NCBI GenBank assembly: GCA_013146195.2
Contig: CM028380.1
Coordinates: 82,686,407 to 82,750,406 of the forward strand
Direction of reading: 5' to 3'
DNA: 64,000 bases
Source: Codonopsis lanceolata
Taxonomy: Eukaryota > Streptophyta > Magnoliopsida > Asterales > Campanulaceae
Both the position numbers and the translations under genes were made by a program. A model generated the notes under the pieces. The model ran no database searches and was not told the origin of the DNA. It saw only the letters and a list, made by a program, of their open reading frames with translations. Of this stretch, positions 32,664 through 44,437 are shown one piece after another (positions within the stretch are counted from its first letter, which is position 1; the number at the start of each line of letters is the position of its first letter).

Positions 32664-33277
32664 CTAAGGCCAACTCCAACCGTGCCCCCAAATCCTTGAT
32701 TTGGGGGTTTGGTGTCAACTGTTCACACACCAATCGTGCCCCCAAACCCAAACCAAATTTGGAAGTCTCTACAGTGCTACCCCACATTTGGGGTACCACT
32801 GTAGCTCTACCCCAAATTTGGGGTTGGTGGGTCCTATGCCATTAAATTAATTTTTAATAATTATATAATTGTAAAAATTATTTATAAAATTATATTTTTT
32901 ATTTAAATGTATTAAAAATTAATAAATACCTAATACTAGATAATATAAATTAGATAACATTTTTAATTCAATAATTTTAGTTTAAAAAATTACTAATTTT
33001 TAAATATTTTTAATAACGTAAATATAACTATTAAAATTATTAAAATTATTAATTGTGTAATCTTAATAATTATTTTTTAAAAGGTTAATAGCAAATTAAT
33101 ATTCATGTTGATAAATAAAGTAAAAGAAATAAAAATAGAATATGCTAAGGAATATTCTATTTGGGGTGAGATTTGGGGGTTGTGGGTTGGAGTTGAAATA
33201 GTGTTTGGTGCTGAAATGAACACAATTTGGGATAAAATCTGACCAAATTTGGGGTTGATGGTTGGAGATGGCCTTAG
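32664..33277. mobile_element. 614-bp MITE with 18-bp terminal inverted repeats
   Basis: Starts CTAAGGCCAACTCCAACC and ends with the inverse of CTAAGGCCATCTCCAACC, one mismatch in 18. Subterminal CCCCAAAT words are also inverted. The interior (32840-33160) is AT-rich with no coding sequence. The target duplication is unclear: if the ends are placed at GGCC, the flanks are TAA and TTA, which is not a direct repeat, so I do not assign a superfamily. Confidence 0.75.
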
Positions 33278-34218
33278 TATTTTGGCTGGACCAAGTCAAC
33301 AACAGCTATTCATTTTATTTTGTTTGTTTTGGTTACCAATTTGGTCGGTGGGCCGTGACACCCTTCCTTTTCTTTTATTTGATAATTGAGAAGAAGTCTG
33401 ATTTGATAACGAAATATTATCTGTTTCTAATTCCATCTCCACAGGGGTGTTCTATGTGTTGAGGGCTACATTTACACCCGAATATTTTGTGTTTTTATCG
33501 ATATTTTTCGGTAGAGGTATATTAGTATCCCCTTCTCTTTATATGTAGAAGTGACATACATGTACTGTGGGCTACCACCGCATTATTTGTTTTGAATTTA
33601 GAGTAAAAAAAATATACTCTCGTTATTAATTATTGAATATTTGAATTGATATGTGTATTTAAATGCTTGAGATTATTATTTGGGCCGAATTAATTATCGG
33701 TGAGATTGTGTTGGGACGAATCCTGCAAATTGTAGTGATGCCTGGAATTTATAAATAATAAATAAATGACTCAGCAGAGTCGATTTAGGAACAATAAAAT
33801 ATAATGAGTGTTGTATTGAGTTCCTACGATATTGAGGAATATTTTGGGTAAGATATTTTATATGAAATATTATATATGTGTTAATTGTGTTTAAGCAAAT
33901 AAATGCTTCCATGTGTATTTTAAGCAAATAGATGCTTACATGTTTTAATTCAAGCAAATAAGCATGCTTGTATGTGCATTGAGCCCCCGTACTTGGGACT
34001 CGATGGTTGTGTTTAAATTACAAGTAAACAACTACTTGTGTATCGCATTGAGTCCAGTTGACATATGTGGTTGTGTCGACAATGGAACGACAGTAGTCTT
34101 TATAAGAGTTAAATCTCGTGATCGCTACGGGTCGTTGCATGGGTCTCTCCCTTGTTATTGGCCGTGACAAGGATGTAGCCTTTTTAGAGCAACTCGGATG
34201 ACAAACAGAAGGCTAGAC

Positions 34219-34450
34219 ACTTGGGTAAAACTCGGGGTAATGAGACTCCTGGTTAAGTCCCAAGGTCATTAGTTCTGGATACTATTGGGTTTAGACATGA
34301 TTTCAGCATGTGTACTGCAACAGCTACGCAACTACGACTCTTGGGTAAAACTCGGAGTAATGAGATTCCTGATTAAGTCCCAAGGTCGGTATTTCTAGAT
34401 ACTATTGGATTCAGACATGGCTTTGGTTTTCAGTTCTGGATATTATCAGA
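34219..34450 (+). repeat. Two-copy 120-bp tandem repeat
   Basis: TTGGGTAAAACTCGG followed by a GTAATGAGA-type word starts at 34221 and again at 34341, each continuing through AAGTCCCAAGGTC to a GATACTATTGG word. About 85-90 percent alike by eye. Part of the LTR-like region. Confidence 0.7.
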
Positions 34451-35184
34451 TTCAGACAGTATATTATGTGTATCGCGACCACAACACATCTACATTGTTT
34501 ATATATGTGTATTACTTCAGCATTTTTACTTGACTCAGTTATATATGTGTATTACTTCAGCAGCACAGCTACAGTGTTTATAGTAGGACACGTCAAAAGC
34601 TCTTTTGCAGATTCAGCTCAGATACAGATCAGATTGAGATACTGATTTATATCCTGACTATGTGTTTATATTACATTGAATCAATGTGCATTATAACATG
34701 ATCAACATGAATTGTGTGCAAGTATATGAATTGCTATACTTGGTGTATCGTATATCGTGTATTGTGTGTTATGTATTGGTTATATGTGCATAATAGCATG
34801 CCATATAGATCACGTGGTAACTTACTGAGTTTATCACTCACCCTGTTCCTTTTGTTTTCCTTAGATCCCAGCTAGGCAGAAAGTACGCGGTGAGGTCAGC
34901 GAGATTTATTAGACGTCGACAGTCTTTGGTATGCAGCACTTCAGGAGGCTGTATTATGTTTTATGAGGACATGGATTTATAGGAGGGTTATGTAAACTCC
35001 TCATTGGGTTTGTGTTTAGTATGACATTATTCATTTGTTACCGAGGCGTAACGTCGTGCTTATATATGATACTGTAGTGTTGGTTGGTTTTATAGCCTGG
35101 TATAGTCCGGGCATTGGTTCGTTGACTTTATTATTTTGTTTTTTTTCGGCCTTTGGAGCCGTGGTGTTTTAAATTATTGACAGG

Positions 35185-36662
35185 TGTCAAACCGTCAAAA
35201 ATAATTTCCTATTTTCCTTATAATGAGTATATGGTAGTAGGGATCGTATCCACAAGGAACGTCGAATTCACTTCTTCTAAGAATTTTAACAAAACAATTT
35301 AAGATAAAGATTGTGGTTTTTAATCTAACTAATTAGCAACAATGACTTAATTGAAAGCTGAATTTAAATGACTAAATCTTAACAAAACATAAAATGATGT
35401 TTGATTCTAATAACGAAAAAGTTTCAGTCAATGAACTAAACGTAATCCCATAAGTTTACTACTGATCATAGATACAAAGATGACTCAATTGGCTACAAAT
35501 AAACCGGTTATAGTTGTCGACAACCGCCAGACACCCAATCTCTACTTACTGTCTCGATAGTCAAGAGAAGCTCGTTAACTATTTCTCTAATCAAAAGACA
35601 ACCCCCGAGACGCTCGTACGATTTAATGTTTTGAAAGCATTAAGAGTGAGAGACCCGATTCTAAACAGTGCATATTGAAGCAATATCATTTAATTTAGAT
35701 TACTCATTCCCGCAATACAGACCGAATATGCTTGTGATGCATAAACGGTGCGTTACTTGCTACTTTGTTAGAACCCGATGACAATTACGGATCAACGGTT
35801 ATAACTAGCAATGAAATATTATGTTAATTAAGGTTCTAACCACAAACATCACCTAAGCATAATAATCCTACATTACAATTCCTTTTGCAACAAACAAACA
35901 AAGAATGAATAAATACTTAAACCCAATTCAGAATTAAAACACTTAGATCTCACAGTAGAAACTTGCAAAGAATTACTTGTTCATTACCTGAAAGAAATAA
36001 AACTAGCCACTACGCATAATTAAAGATTACTTACAAAATGAATTCAAAACGAAAATAAACCCAGCAGTGTGATGGAAGAAACGAGCAAGCTGCTACAAAA
36101 AATCTTCGAGTGTATATGTGTGTGTATGATTATGTGTATCAGTCGTGTTGTCTGTGATTGGATGCCAACTTCTAAAACTAACCTCTCCTTATATAGTTGA
36201 GCCCCTCCTTGCTCTCCAAGTCTTTCCTCCTTTATAGAGGCCATGATCTCCACTCCTAACCCCCACTCATAAGCAGCTGTTGACAAAGTCCACAACATCT
36301 AATCTATCTCTTATCCTATCTTTTCATTAATTACAAAAGATAAAGAAAAGAAATAACAGCAATTTAGAGAAAAATAATAATTCCCTAATTACTGAAATGG
36401 ATAATGTTTGAAATTCTCTTTAAAAACGTGACATTGATTCCAACTTCAGCTCCAGCTCGCCTCAGATATATATCGAATGCCCATTCGGTACCATAATATC
36501 CGAATTTCTTCTTTGAACTTGGTATTATTTTCACTTTTTCACCATCAATCTCTCATAGACCTGTAATCACCAAACATACAAAATACCCATAAAAAGTGTA
36601 ATAATTACAACAAGTTAAGTCACAAAAACGATATTAAATATCACACTTATTTGAGTTCATCA
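35185..36662 (-). repeat. 3' LTR of the Athila-like element (1478 bp)
   Basis: On the plus strand it starts TGTCAAACCGTC and ends GAGTTCATCA, immediately before a polypurine tract. The first 270 bp recur at 39721-39993. 35990-36420 includes TG/TA-rich microsatellite-like sequence. No coding sequence. Confidence 0.8.
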
Positions 36663-38638
36663 AAATTCCCCCACACTTAAACGATGCTTGTCCTCAAGCA
36701 TTTTTAAACTTCATGAACATGATCATTGCTGCTCCAACCAACCCAAGAAAAACAAACATTGTTCCCAACTTGACATCAAATGTGCATTCTCATATTGAAA
36801 ATCAAAATTCAATCAACATGATGGGCATTCGTCAATTTTTCAATTTAAATTGATTTGCATGTCTCTAAAATTATCATTCAACTTCACATATGCAAGACTC
36901 AACTATTTTCACGGTATCTCTCAAATCACACAAAAGAGTTTAAAGAGGGATGTGTATCATGAAACACTCAAATCACACAACGGAATGACATTACCATATG
37001 CTTGAAAATTGATCAAATCTTCATCACTGAATATGAGTTCATAGTGCAACAATCAAAAGGTCTTTAAAAGGGTTGTAACGTGGCTAGGGGTGAAAAGGGT
37101 AGGATATATAAGAGATTAACATGGCTAAGATGTCAAAGAAAATTGTCAAAGAAAAATGTCAAAATGACCACATGAGTCATTTCCAACTCGTCGATCAGCA
37201 TTAGCCACAAAATGAAGCATATCAATGGCTTTAGTCACCATAAAACTGAATTGCACATTTTACTTGACTCAAGTTCTCTTCTCTTTGAAGTGATGCTACA
37301 TACTTCTCTCTTTTTTTTCTCATTTTTTTTTTCATTTTTTCAATTTTTTTTTTCATTTTTTCAATTTTTTTTTTCATTTTTTCAATTTTTTTCAGTAGCA
37401 TAACTGGAACATACTTCTAATTTTTTTTTGGTATAGAACATGACCCAAGAACTATTCACTCAATTAAACAACCATCATTTGCAACTTCACATGAGACTCT
37501 GTAATTCACATGGTCATATGCAACTCCTTTGATATCAGGTTAATAAAAAAGAACGAAAACAAAGAAAGGCTAAAGGTTTACTATATCTGGGTTAAAACAA
37601 AGAAACAGATAAGACTCAAAATGGTTAATTAAGGGGAAACATTTATGGGTATGATATAAAAAGATAGACAAAAGTGGTGATACCTAAGTGCCTTAATCAT
37701 ATTGATGCAAATAACTCATCGATGTGATCTCGATATGTATACAAAATGCAAGTTCTAGAATAATCATCCGCGCATGAAAATCACTCAAAGAAAAAAGAAA
37801 AGAGCATATATAACAGGCTGCTCTATTGTTGACCCAAAATCTCACCAAAGTGGCTAATGAGTTAAGACTTATACACACTAATTGAAAGTATCAATTACAG
37901 ACATGTTTTACTATTTAATGACAAAAAAATTCAAAATGCCCATCATTTATCATAAATTCCTCAATTCAATTTGACAATGCACGTCTACAAACATAGAAAC
38001 AATGTCTCCTTTTCATTTTAACCTATCAACCCAAATCATGTCATGAAAGTTCAAAAATCTCCAGATAAAAACATATACATCAATCAACATAACAGCAAAA
38101 AGGGACCTCCAAATACCTCATATACACACGCTCAAATCCCCCCACACATATGCTATGCATTGTCCTCAATGTAGTACATAATCAATGTGTACCAAAACAA
38201 GAAAAAGAATTTTAAGCAGAAAAGAGTAAAGTGGAGGGAAGAGAGCTACTCCCTGTCATGCTGAACAAAGGCAAAGGGAAATCCTAATTTGGTTTTGTCG
38301 CTTGGTTGCTCTTGGAAAAAAAAACGGGAAGAGTGAAAATACCACATGGGCATGTGCTAAGCTCTCACAAGCCTTGCTACAAGTTGTTCATTCTTCTTTG
38401 CTCCATTAAATCACACACCTGCTGCTACAAAAAAAAAAAAAAACTAACTAAAAACATAATGAAAATAACAAGAAAATAAATTTAATCTAGAAAAACAGGA
38501 AATTAAAGCATTAAAATTGTTGGGTTGCCACCCAATTAGCGCCGCTATTTAACGTTTGTAGCTAGACCCAATACCTACTCTTCTTACAACTCTGTCAAAT
38601 TATTACCAATGATAACCGGCAATTGAGGAAGAATTTTG
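36663..38638 (-). other. Non-coding interior of the Athila-like element, with polypurine tract
   Basis: The minus-strand tract TAAGTGTGGGGGAATTTTG (36663-36681) adjoins the 3' LTR and is the plus-strand primer. A similar GTGTGGGGGG stretch lies at 38138-38150, a possible older or duplicated tract. Around 37310-37395 is a T-rich run of CATTTTTTCAATTTTTTTTT units. I see no pol domain in the 2 kb, so RT, RNase H and integrase are missing. Confidence 0.6.
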
Positions 38639-39558
38639 TCACTTGAAATCGATAATGGAAAAGAAGAAATCAAACCTTGGTGTTACCTCCGGTGTGGAAT
38701 AGAGTGTCATAATATTTTCATGCACCACCTCACTTATTTGGAAAGGCACATCTTTATCTATCAAACTTTTCACAGGCACTAATTTCAGCTTCATTTTCTT
38801 TGCACACAATTCCTCAGCATAGTGAGGCACTTCCTTTATGGTATCCATGACAGGAATGTTAATCTCAACCTTACGAAAGGTCTCTAAGATTTCCTTCTCA
38901 TCCTCTTCTTTCTTAGCGAATCTGCCCGGAAAAGGTGGGAGAATAACAATTTTTTCATTCAGTTTCATGAATTATCCACCTTCATTTCTTGGCGAACCCA
39001 CATTTTGCACAACTTCTTCCTTGCTACAATCAACATGCCTTTTTTTTGTTAAACTTGATTCGCTTCCAGCTTGCTCACAAACACGTCTAGCTGAGAAATC
39101 TGATTTTCAAGAGATTTAATGCTAGCCTTGGTCTCTAATCTTTCTTGTTGTTGAGTCTGTCTATCTTGCTCATTTTCTTCTTTATCTTGCTGAACTGATT
39201 CAGCAAGACTCTTGATTAAACTCTCCAACGACGTGCCAGAACTAGAAGTGGGCTGAACTGATGGAGGAGGTGATAACGGATAATTCTATTGCAGAAATAT
39301 CGGTTGCCCTTCTTGATTTTCGCAACTGAAATTTGGTTGATCCCACCATCCTGGATTGTAGCTATTGGAATAAGGATCATGGTCATCATGAGTTTGTCCC
39401 AGAAATCCTCCTATTGTCAGCGCATGTTGCACATTATTATCTTCCCATGAAGGATAATAATTTGCAACATGTCTAGCAACCAACAAATTTCTACAAACTT
39501 GAGTCTTTGATACATGATTCACAAGAAACCTATCCACCAGAGAAGTCAATGCATTCAA
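38639..39558 (-). pseudogene. gag: gag relic of the Athila-like element
   Basis: Two minus-strand pieces separated by stops. 39558-39286 reads MNALTSLVDRFLVNHVSKTQ and later DPYSNSYNPGWWDQPNFS, matching the DPYSNTYNPGWRNHPNFS-type C-terminal block of Athila Gag. 38968-38639 reads ILPPFPGRFAKKEEDEKEIL and TFRKVEINIPVMDTIKEVPH, matching the PPFPxRF...FRKVExNIPLLDAIKQ segment between Gag and protease. The active-site part of the protease is not found. The reading is broken, so no product is expected. Confidence 0.75.
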
Positions 39559-39690
39559 TCTTTAATCAATTGAACTAGAATTTACCTCATTCCCTTGTCG
39601 TGGAAAGTTATCATGTCTACTTCCAAATTGTTGTGCATAGAAAGCCATAATAAAATAAAATTCTTAAAAAGAAATAAATAGCAACACCGT

Positions 39691-39708
39691 TCCCCGGCAA
39701 CGGCGCCA
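39691..39708 (-). other. Primer binding site complementary to tRNA-Asp
   Basis: Minus strand TGGCGCCGTTGCCGGGGA, the exact complement of the 3' end of plant tRNA-Asp with CCA, 12 bp inside the LTR boundary at 39721. It fixes the element's orientation. Confidence 0.9.
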
Positions 39709-39720
39709 AAATTTGATGGG

Positions 39721-39993
39721 TGTCAAACCGTCAAAAATAATTTCCTATTTTCCTTATAATGAGTATAGGGTAGTAGGGATCGTATCCACATGGAACGTCG
39801 AATTCACTTCTTCTAAAAATTTTAACAAAACAATTTAAGATAAAGATTGTGGTTTTTAATCTAACTAATTAGCAACAATGACTTAATTGAAAGTTGAAAT
39901 TAAATGACTAAATGTTAACAAAACAGAATATGATTTTTGATTCTAATAACGAAAAAGTTTCAGTCAATGAACTAAACGTAATCCCATAAGTTT
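39721..39993 (-). repeat. Truncated 5' LTR of the Athila-like element
   Basis: Matches 35185-35457 with a few substitutions, then switches abruptly at 39994 to Copia gag sequence. About 1.2 kb of LTR is missing. Confidence 0.85.
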
Positions 39994-40494
39994 CATCATT
40001 CTCCACAAAGTTTGCTTGATCAGTCATCTCTTCTCCAAGTGTTCGAATTTGATTCACCACTTTGACAACTATAGAAGAGTAGTCTTTGATGCACTCGGAT
40101 TCGTTCATCTTTAGATTATGGAAATCCCTACGCAATGTTTGAAGCTTGATGGTTTGTACTTTGCTATCACCTTCAAACTTCTTTGCCAAAATCTCCCAAG
40201 CTTCTTTTGCAGTTTCTGCTTTTATAATTCTTGGAAAAATATTTTCAGCAACTCCATTTTGAAGAGTAGTCTTTGATGCACTTGGATCCTGATGATGTCT
40301 GCTTCAAGCTTTTCTCTCCGTGCTTTTGAGGATTCGGTGTCAGGTACTTCAAACCCTTCTTCAATAAAGTTCCAAAGTCCTTCTGATCGAAGAAAAGTTC
40401 TCATCTTCACCTTCCAAAAACCATAGTTTTCTCCTCCAAAAATTGGAAGCATGGAGTAGGAAACTGGTTGGCAGTCATTTGAAGTAGAAGCCAT
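39994..40494 (-). pseudogene. gag: gag of Copia element F1, first copy, truncated
   Basis: Minus strand, start ATG at 40494: MASTSNDCQPVSYSMLPIFG, then NYGFWKVKMRTFLRSEGLW, a Copia-type Gag N-terminus. After a frameshift near 40230 it continues as AKKFEGDSKVQTIKLQTLRR and MNESECIKDYSSIVVKVVNQ, the Gag helical core. It is cut at 39994 by the junction with the Athila-like LTR, so nothing of pol remains. The second copy at 49743-50240 is about 95 percent identical. Confidence 0.85.
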
Positions 40495-40536
40495 CTATGT
40501 AGAGAAATTATGAATGCCCAAATATGAACGAACAAA

Positions 40537-40821
40537 GCTCTGATACCAATTTGTAGGAATAAAGAAAACAGAAATATAGAAGGAAGAATGATATTTGATA
40601 AAATTGAGTTGCTACAGCAGAGCTGTATTATTTTCACTTGTAGTGATTGATTCTTGGTAACTTACAAATGCATAGGCATAAGCCCTTTTATAGATAACAA
40701 AAATGACTCTTGAGTATGCTACCTAGAAAATATAAAAAGTATTTGCCTAGGTTCATGATAAGGATTCATGTATTTGCAAATACATGAATAGTAATTTATT
40801 CAAAGTGCATGAATTCCAACA
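40537..40821 (-). repeat. 5' LTR (40552-40821) and PBS (40537-40548) of F1, first copy
   Basis: LTR of 270 bp, plus-strand ends TGTAGGAATAAAG and GAATTCCAACA. The adjoining TGGTATCAGAGC (minus strand) is the initiator tRNA-Met primer site typical of Copia elements. The base pairs beyond the LTR are GAGGT (40822-40826), the same five bases that flank the 3' LTR of the second copy at 43341-43345. Confidence 0.9.
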
Positions 40822-42701
40822 GAGGTTAGAGATAAAAGGTAGAACACAACAAACAATTATGTTCAAGCCATGAGCGGATCGGAGTCTATCTCGTCGTGCT
40901 GCTTGTAGATGTGAACTAGTAGCAAAATGTTGTTTCCTCAAATGCAGGGCTTGTTGTGTTGTTATCACATATCACCATATCGAAATAATCAATGGAGTTG
41001 AGGAGGTTGGACCATTTGGTGGATCAAAGAGCGTAGTGCCTATTTTCATTGCACACTTGGGCAAAACTAAAAATGGTATCTAGCTCGATCCAAGATTAGT
41101 GTTCATATAATCATATGAATGACTCCTGCTTAATTTATAACAAATCTGATGCTGGAGTAGTGTTCTTTGTATGTTAATTTTTATGGTGAATATACTTATT
41201 GTAGGTCAATTAATAGCTTTCATAAAACATTCTTTTCTCTCCTCTCCAAATGAGAACTTCAAATTTCAAATCGTATCTCATCTACCACACCCCATACTAA
41301 GGGCCGCACACATTAAACTACAAAGAGCTAGTTGCAATGCCATTGAAAGCATCTCATGTAAGTGCCGGTGAATTAGATCAGTAAAATAACTTGATCAATA
41401 ATAAAGAGCTACAGAATATGATTTGTTGCTTGGTATTGTGCTTTCGTGCAGTTTGACGATCAAACTGCATGAGGAGTTATAATTTCTATATATCTTGATG
41501 GTCAGCTTATTAGTCCTATGAAAGGTTGATGAGCTCATTTGACGCCTCTTTTTGTTATGTAGACTTTTTGGTGTTCGGGAAAACTACGCCCATACACAGT
41601 CAAACAGTCACTAAGACAATGCATAAAAGGGTAAAAATATTGCAAAATCAAAAGAGAACTATTAGATGAAAAAATGTTTTAAGGATATATGACAGCCTTC
41701 TTTTGTAAATTCTTTGGGAAGCCCAACAAAGGAAGCTATTATAAGTAGCATAAATTATGGTAATCACACACATTGCTAGTATCAAAAAATTAGGTTGCAT
41801 ATCATGGTGGAGTGAGCCAATTACCCCTTGCTGCAATGTGTAAGACATGGGCGACTTGGGAAGGCCCCAATAGCGTGACCATCACCTTTTGTTTCTTTTA
41901 TGCAGTACGGAGAAATTTGTAATATGGTTATATGATATTTATTAATTTCGGATATAGCAAGTTGACAATTGAAACATTTACAACTAAGGGAAGTTTGATT
42001 TCTAGCTTAAAGTGTCGGACTAATAGTCCTGTCAATAGGTTGGGGAGGTCCTTCCACACCTCTTTGTGCTATGTGATTGTTTGGTGTTCAATCAAATTTA
42101 CACACACAAATAGACACTAGGATCATGCCTAGGTGTAGCTATTGATTGAGTGATCATATGGCAAACTAGAAAGAAAAAATCCCCTAAAGTTAAAGCAAAT
42201 CTTGTTATTTGGTTTAGGCTAATCTTGAATGCAGTTTGATGATACATTTTATTGGTTCTAATTACCCACAGTAGTTGTGATACGTTCTCAGAAAATGCCT
42301 GCCATTGGTTGGTTGATGGATGATTTGTGGTAAGTAATGTATCTGTCATGGTGTTGGCCTGTCAAATCTTCCACATTGAATCCTACTAATTATAATCTTC
42401 TTTATTAGCTAAAATTGGAAAGATGACAAGCTTGGATGCAAATTTTAGTAATTTGGGGTACTTCAGATTGTCTTTTCGGAAACTAGTATTGTGGCGAAAA
42501 AAATTATTTCTTGGTAGCCCGGATCAACCTTGATAACTAGTGGCAAGTCCAGGAATCTGGGGCTCGACACGGATTTTTTATTTCCTTCATTCGACTACTT
42601 TAAATTGTTGAAATGAAGGGCAGTTATGAGTGGTTTTTTTTGGGAAAGTTGGTTTATAGCACAACTTAGACTTTAACAAAAAAAAAGTGATAGTTCATTA
42701 T
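40822..42701. repeat. Duplicated flank R, first copy
   Basis: Matches 50568-52972 (without its Helitron) at well over 90 percent. No protein gene recognised. Short open readings (for example minus 42349-42098) are present in both copies but show no family features. It contains a U2 snRNA 3' fragment at 41798-41880. The homology ends at GATAGTTCATTA (42701 and 52972). Confidence 0.85.
41798..41880 (-). ncRNA. U2 snRNA 3' fragment (pseudogene), first duplicate
   Basis: On the plus strand ATGGTGGAGTGAGCC, AATGTGTAAGACATGGGCG and GAAGGCCCCAATAGC align in order with the 3' stem-loop half of the U2 locus at 53667-53760. The 5' half, with the branch-site-pairing and Sm regions, is absent, so it cannot be functional. 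Confidence 0.6.
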
Positions 42702-43345
42702 ACAGTGTTTTTGAGAGTTTTGATCAACATAAAAAATGAAATATCCTCCTATCCAACAACGTATAAATATCTCATTCCTCTTAATTTGTTTTCATAGTTG
42801 AGATTTTCATTTTTGTCAATTGCAAAAGGAACAAAATCAGCTTCATATTTTTTTGCTCAAGTAGCTAGGATGATGTACGTACTGTATATGTAATGCCAAT
42901 TATACAGTGTTTTTGAGGGTTTTGATCTGTTTAAGGGCTTGTGTTAACTATTTTATGCTCTTGATTTTTCTGATTTCATCAAGTTAATTATCAATTCAAG
43001 TGCGTAAGTTCACAACAAAAAAATAAAGGTTTAAATCACAATTTGGTTACCCTAATTTTAAAGGCTTCGAACGCGGTCTCTTTGTCTCAGGAGATGAGAC
43101 TGCCTTACCCCCTGTTCAACAAAACATACCAAAACTCAACCATAATAGATCCAAACCTTACCAATTCAAAACCCAATCAATTAGGGACTGAAGAAGGGAT
43201 ATGAGAATAGAGTAGAGCGAAAACACCTGGGGAGGATAGAAAGAGGGTAATTAGAAAAAAAAATGGAAGATTTGTGATGAGATTAGGGGCTAAAGAAGGG
43301 ATATGAGAATGGAGAAGAAAGTGTCGGTAAAGAAAATGGGGAGGT
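42702..43345. other. Non-coding junction DNA left of the second F1 copy
   Basis: No gene. AT-rich to 43030, then purine-rich with a two-copy word (GAAGAAGGGATATGAGAAT near 43190 and AAAGAAGGGATATGAGAAT near 43295). It ends with the F1 target site GAGGT at 43341-43345. Confidence 0.5.
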
Positions 43346-43618
43346 TGTAGGAATAAAGAAAACGGAAATATAGAAGGAAGAATAATATTTGATAAAATTG
43401 AGTTGCTATAGCAGAGCTCTATTATTTTGATCACTTGTAGTGATTGATTCTTGGTAACTTACAAAAGCATAGGCATAAGCCCTTTTATGGATAACAAAAA
43501 TGACTCTTGAGTATGCAACCTAGAAAATATAAAAAGTATTTTCCTAGGTTCATGATAATGATTTATGTATTTGCAAATACATGAATAGTAATTCATTCGA
43601 AGTGCATGAATTCCAACA
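43346..43618 (-). repeat. 3' LTR of F1, second copy
   Basis: 273 bp, same ends as the other two F1 LTRs (TGTAGGAATAAAG to GAATTCCAACA). It is preceded in element orientation by AATGGGGAG (43627-43619), a short polypurine tract. Confidence 0.9.
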
Positions 43619-43649
43619 CTCCCCATTAATGCACTTTCTTCAAAAACTC

Positions 43650-44437
43650 CATTCAGCTCTCATGTTTGATTTTTCTCGATCATTCTCATCTTCTTGATCT
43701 TCATGGCTTTTACTCATACTTCATGCCTTTGTGCTTCTTCAAATCGTTTTGGCTCCATACCAACAAAGTTGCAAGGTTCATACAAATTTTGAAAACTTTG
43801 AGTTTGTAAAAGATGATTTTCAGATGAAGAATAATATGGAAAAACTGGTTGAGCACTTGAACTACTCCTAATATCATTTTTACTTCTTCTCGCAGCTACT
43901 GGAGTTGGAGTTGTAACTTTCTTTTGCAACTGATCACTTCGAATTTTACCTTCTTCTGGCATAAAAACATGTGATGTCTCCAATGGTTTTAGTTTACTCC
44001 ATTCTTCAATCGAACTCCTGTTCTTCACAACTTTTGTTGGACTATTGAGATTGTAGATAGTTGTATTCATAGAGGAAACTTTTTCTCCGTAGCATATTGA
44101 GTCTTGAGTTACATCCACCTTCAAGGAAACTTCTTCTCCGTAGCACATTGAAAAAGGAAATGTTTTTTTTTGGTGTCATGCAAACTGACACGACAAGCTT
44201 CTCAGATTTGTCATAAATAGCACACTTTGTATCTTCAAAGATTACTTTGTAAGCATTTCTCATGAGTTTCCCAACACTCAATAGATTTGATACAATATTT
44301 GGAACAAGCAAAACATCACGCATATATTTGACTCCCTTCTTTGTTTGAATGGGAATACTTCCTTTCTCCAATGTTTTGTGTTTGTGAGAATAATCATCCC
44401 CCATTGTGATTAAAGGAGTAACTGAAGTGTCCAAATC
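43650..44437 (-). pseudogene. F1 pol fragment: end of protease, trace of integrase, start of RT
   Basis: Minus strand from 44437: DTSVTPLITMGDDYS, then GSIPIQTKKGVKYMRDVLLV and NLLSVGKLMRNAYKVIFED, the part of a Copia protease after the DSG site. 44148-43714 gives EEWSKLKPLETSHVF (reminiscent of the end of integrase) and LYEPCNFVGMEPKRFEEAQR, the lead-in to RT. Another frame gives KMRMIEKNQTWEL, the first RT motif, just before the polypurine tract. The catalytic integrase and RT cores are deleted. Confidence 0.75.

Larger units (their letters stand above)
32275..35184. other. LTR-like AT-rich non-coding DNA, split by a MITE
   Basis: No coding sequence. The texture (a possible TGTGACGTG start at 32336, long AT-rich body, GTGGTTTTATAGCCTGGTAT and CGGCCTTTGGAGCC words near 35090-35160) resembles a long Gypsy LTR, and the sequence on either side of the MITE reads as one piece. 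No primer site, polypurine tract or second copy is present, so it could be a solo or truncated LTR. It ends where the Athila-like LTR begins at 35185. Confidence 0.35.
35185..39993 (-). mobile_element. Athila-like Gypsy element, minus strand, internally decayed, 5' LTR truncated
   Basis: In minus-strand order: 5' LTR fragment (39993-39721), PBS for tRNA-Asp (39708-39691), gag relic (about 39560-38640), long non-coding stretch with no RT or integrase, polypurine tract at 36663-36680 and a complete 3' LTR (36662-35185). The shared 270 bp of the two LTRs is well above 95 percent identical, so insertion was fairly recent. Without pol it is non-autonomous. No target duplication can be checked because the outer end of the 5' LTR is lost. 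Confidence 0.8.

Noticed and set aside
32336..35184. A complete solo LTR with target duplication
   Set aside because: A TGTGACG start and an ACA end can be proposed, but flanking five-base words do not match and no second copy exists for comparison.
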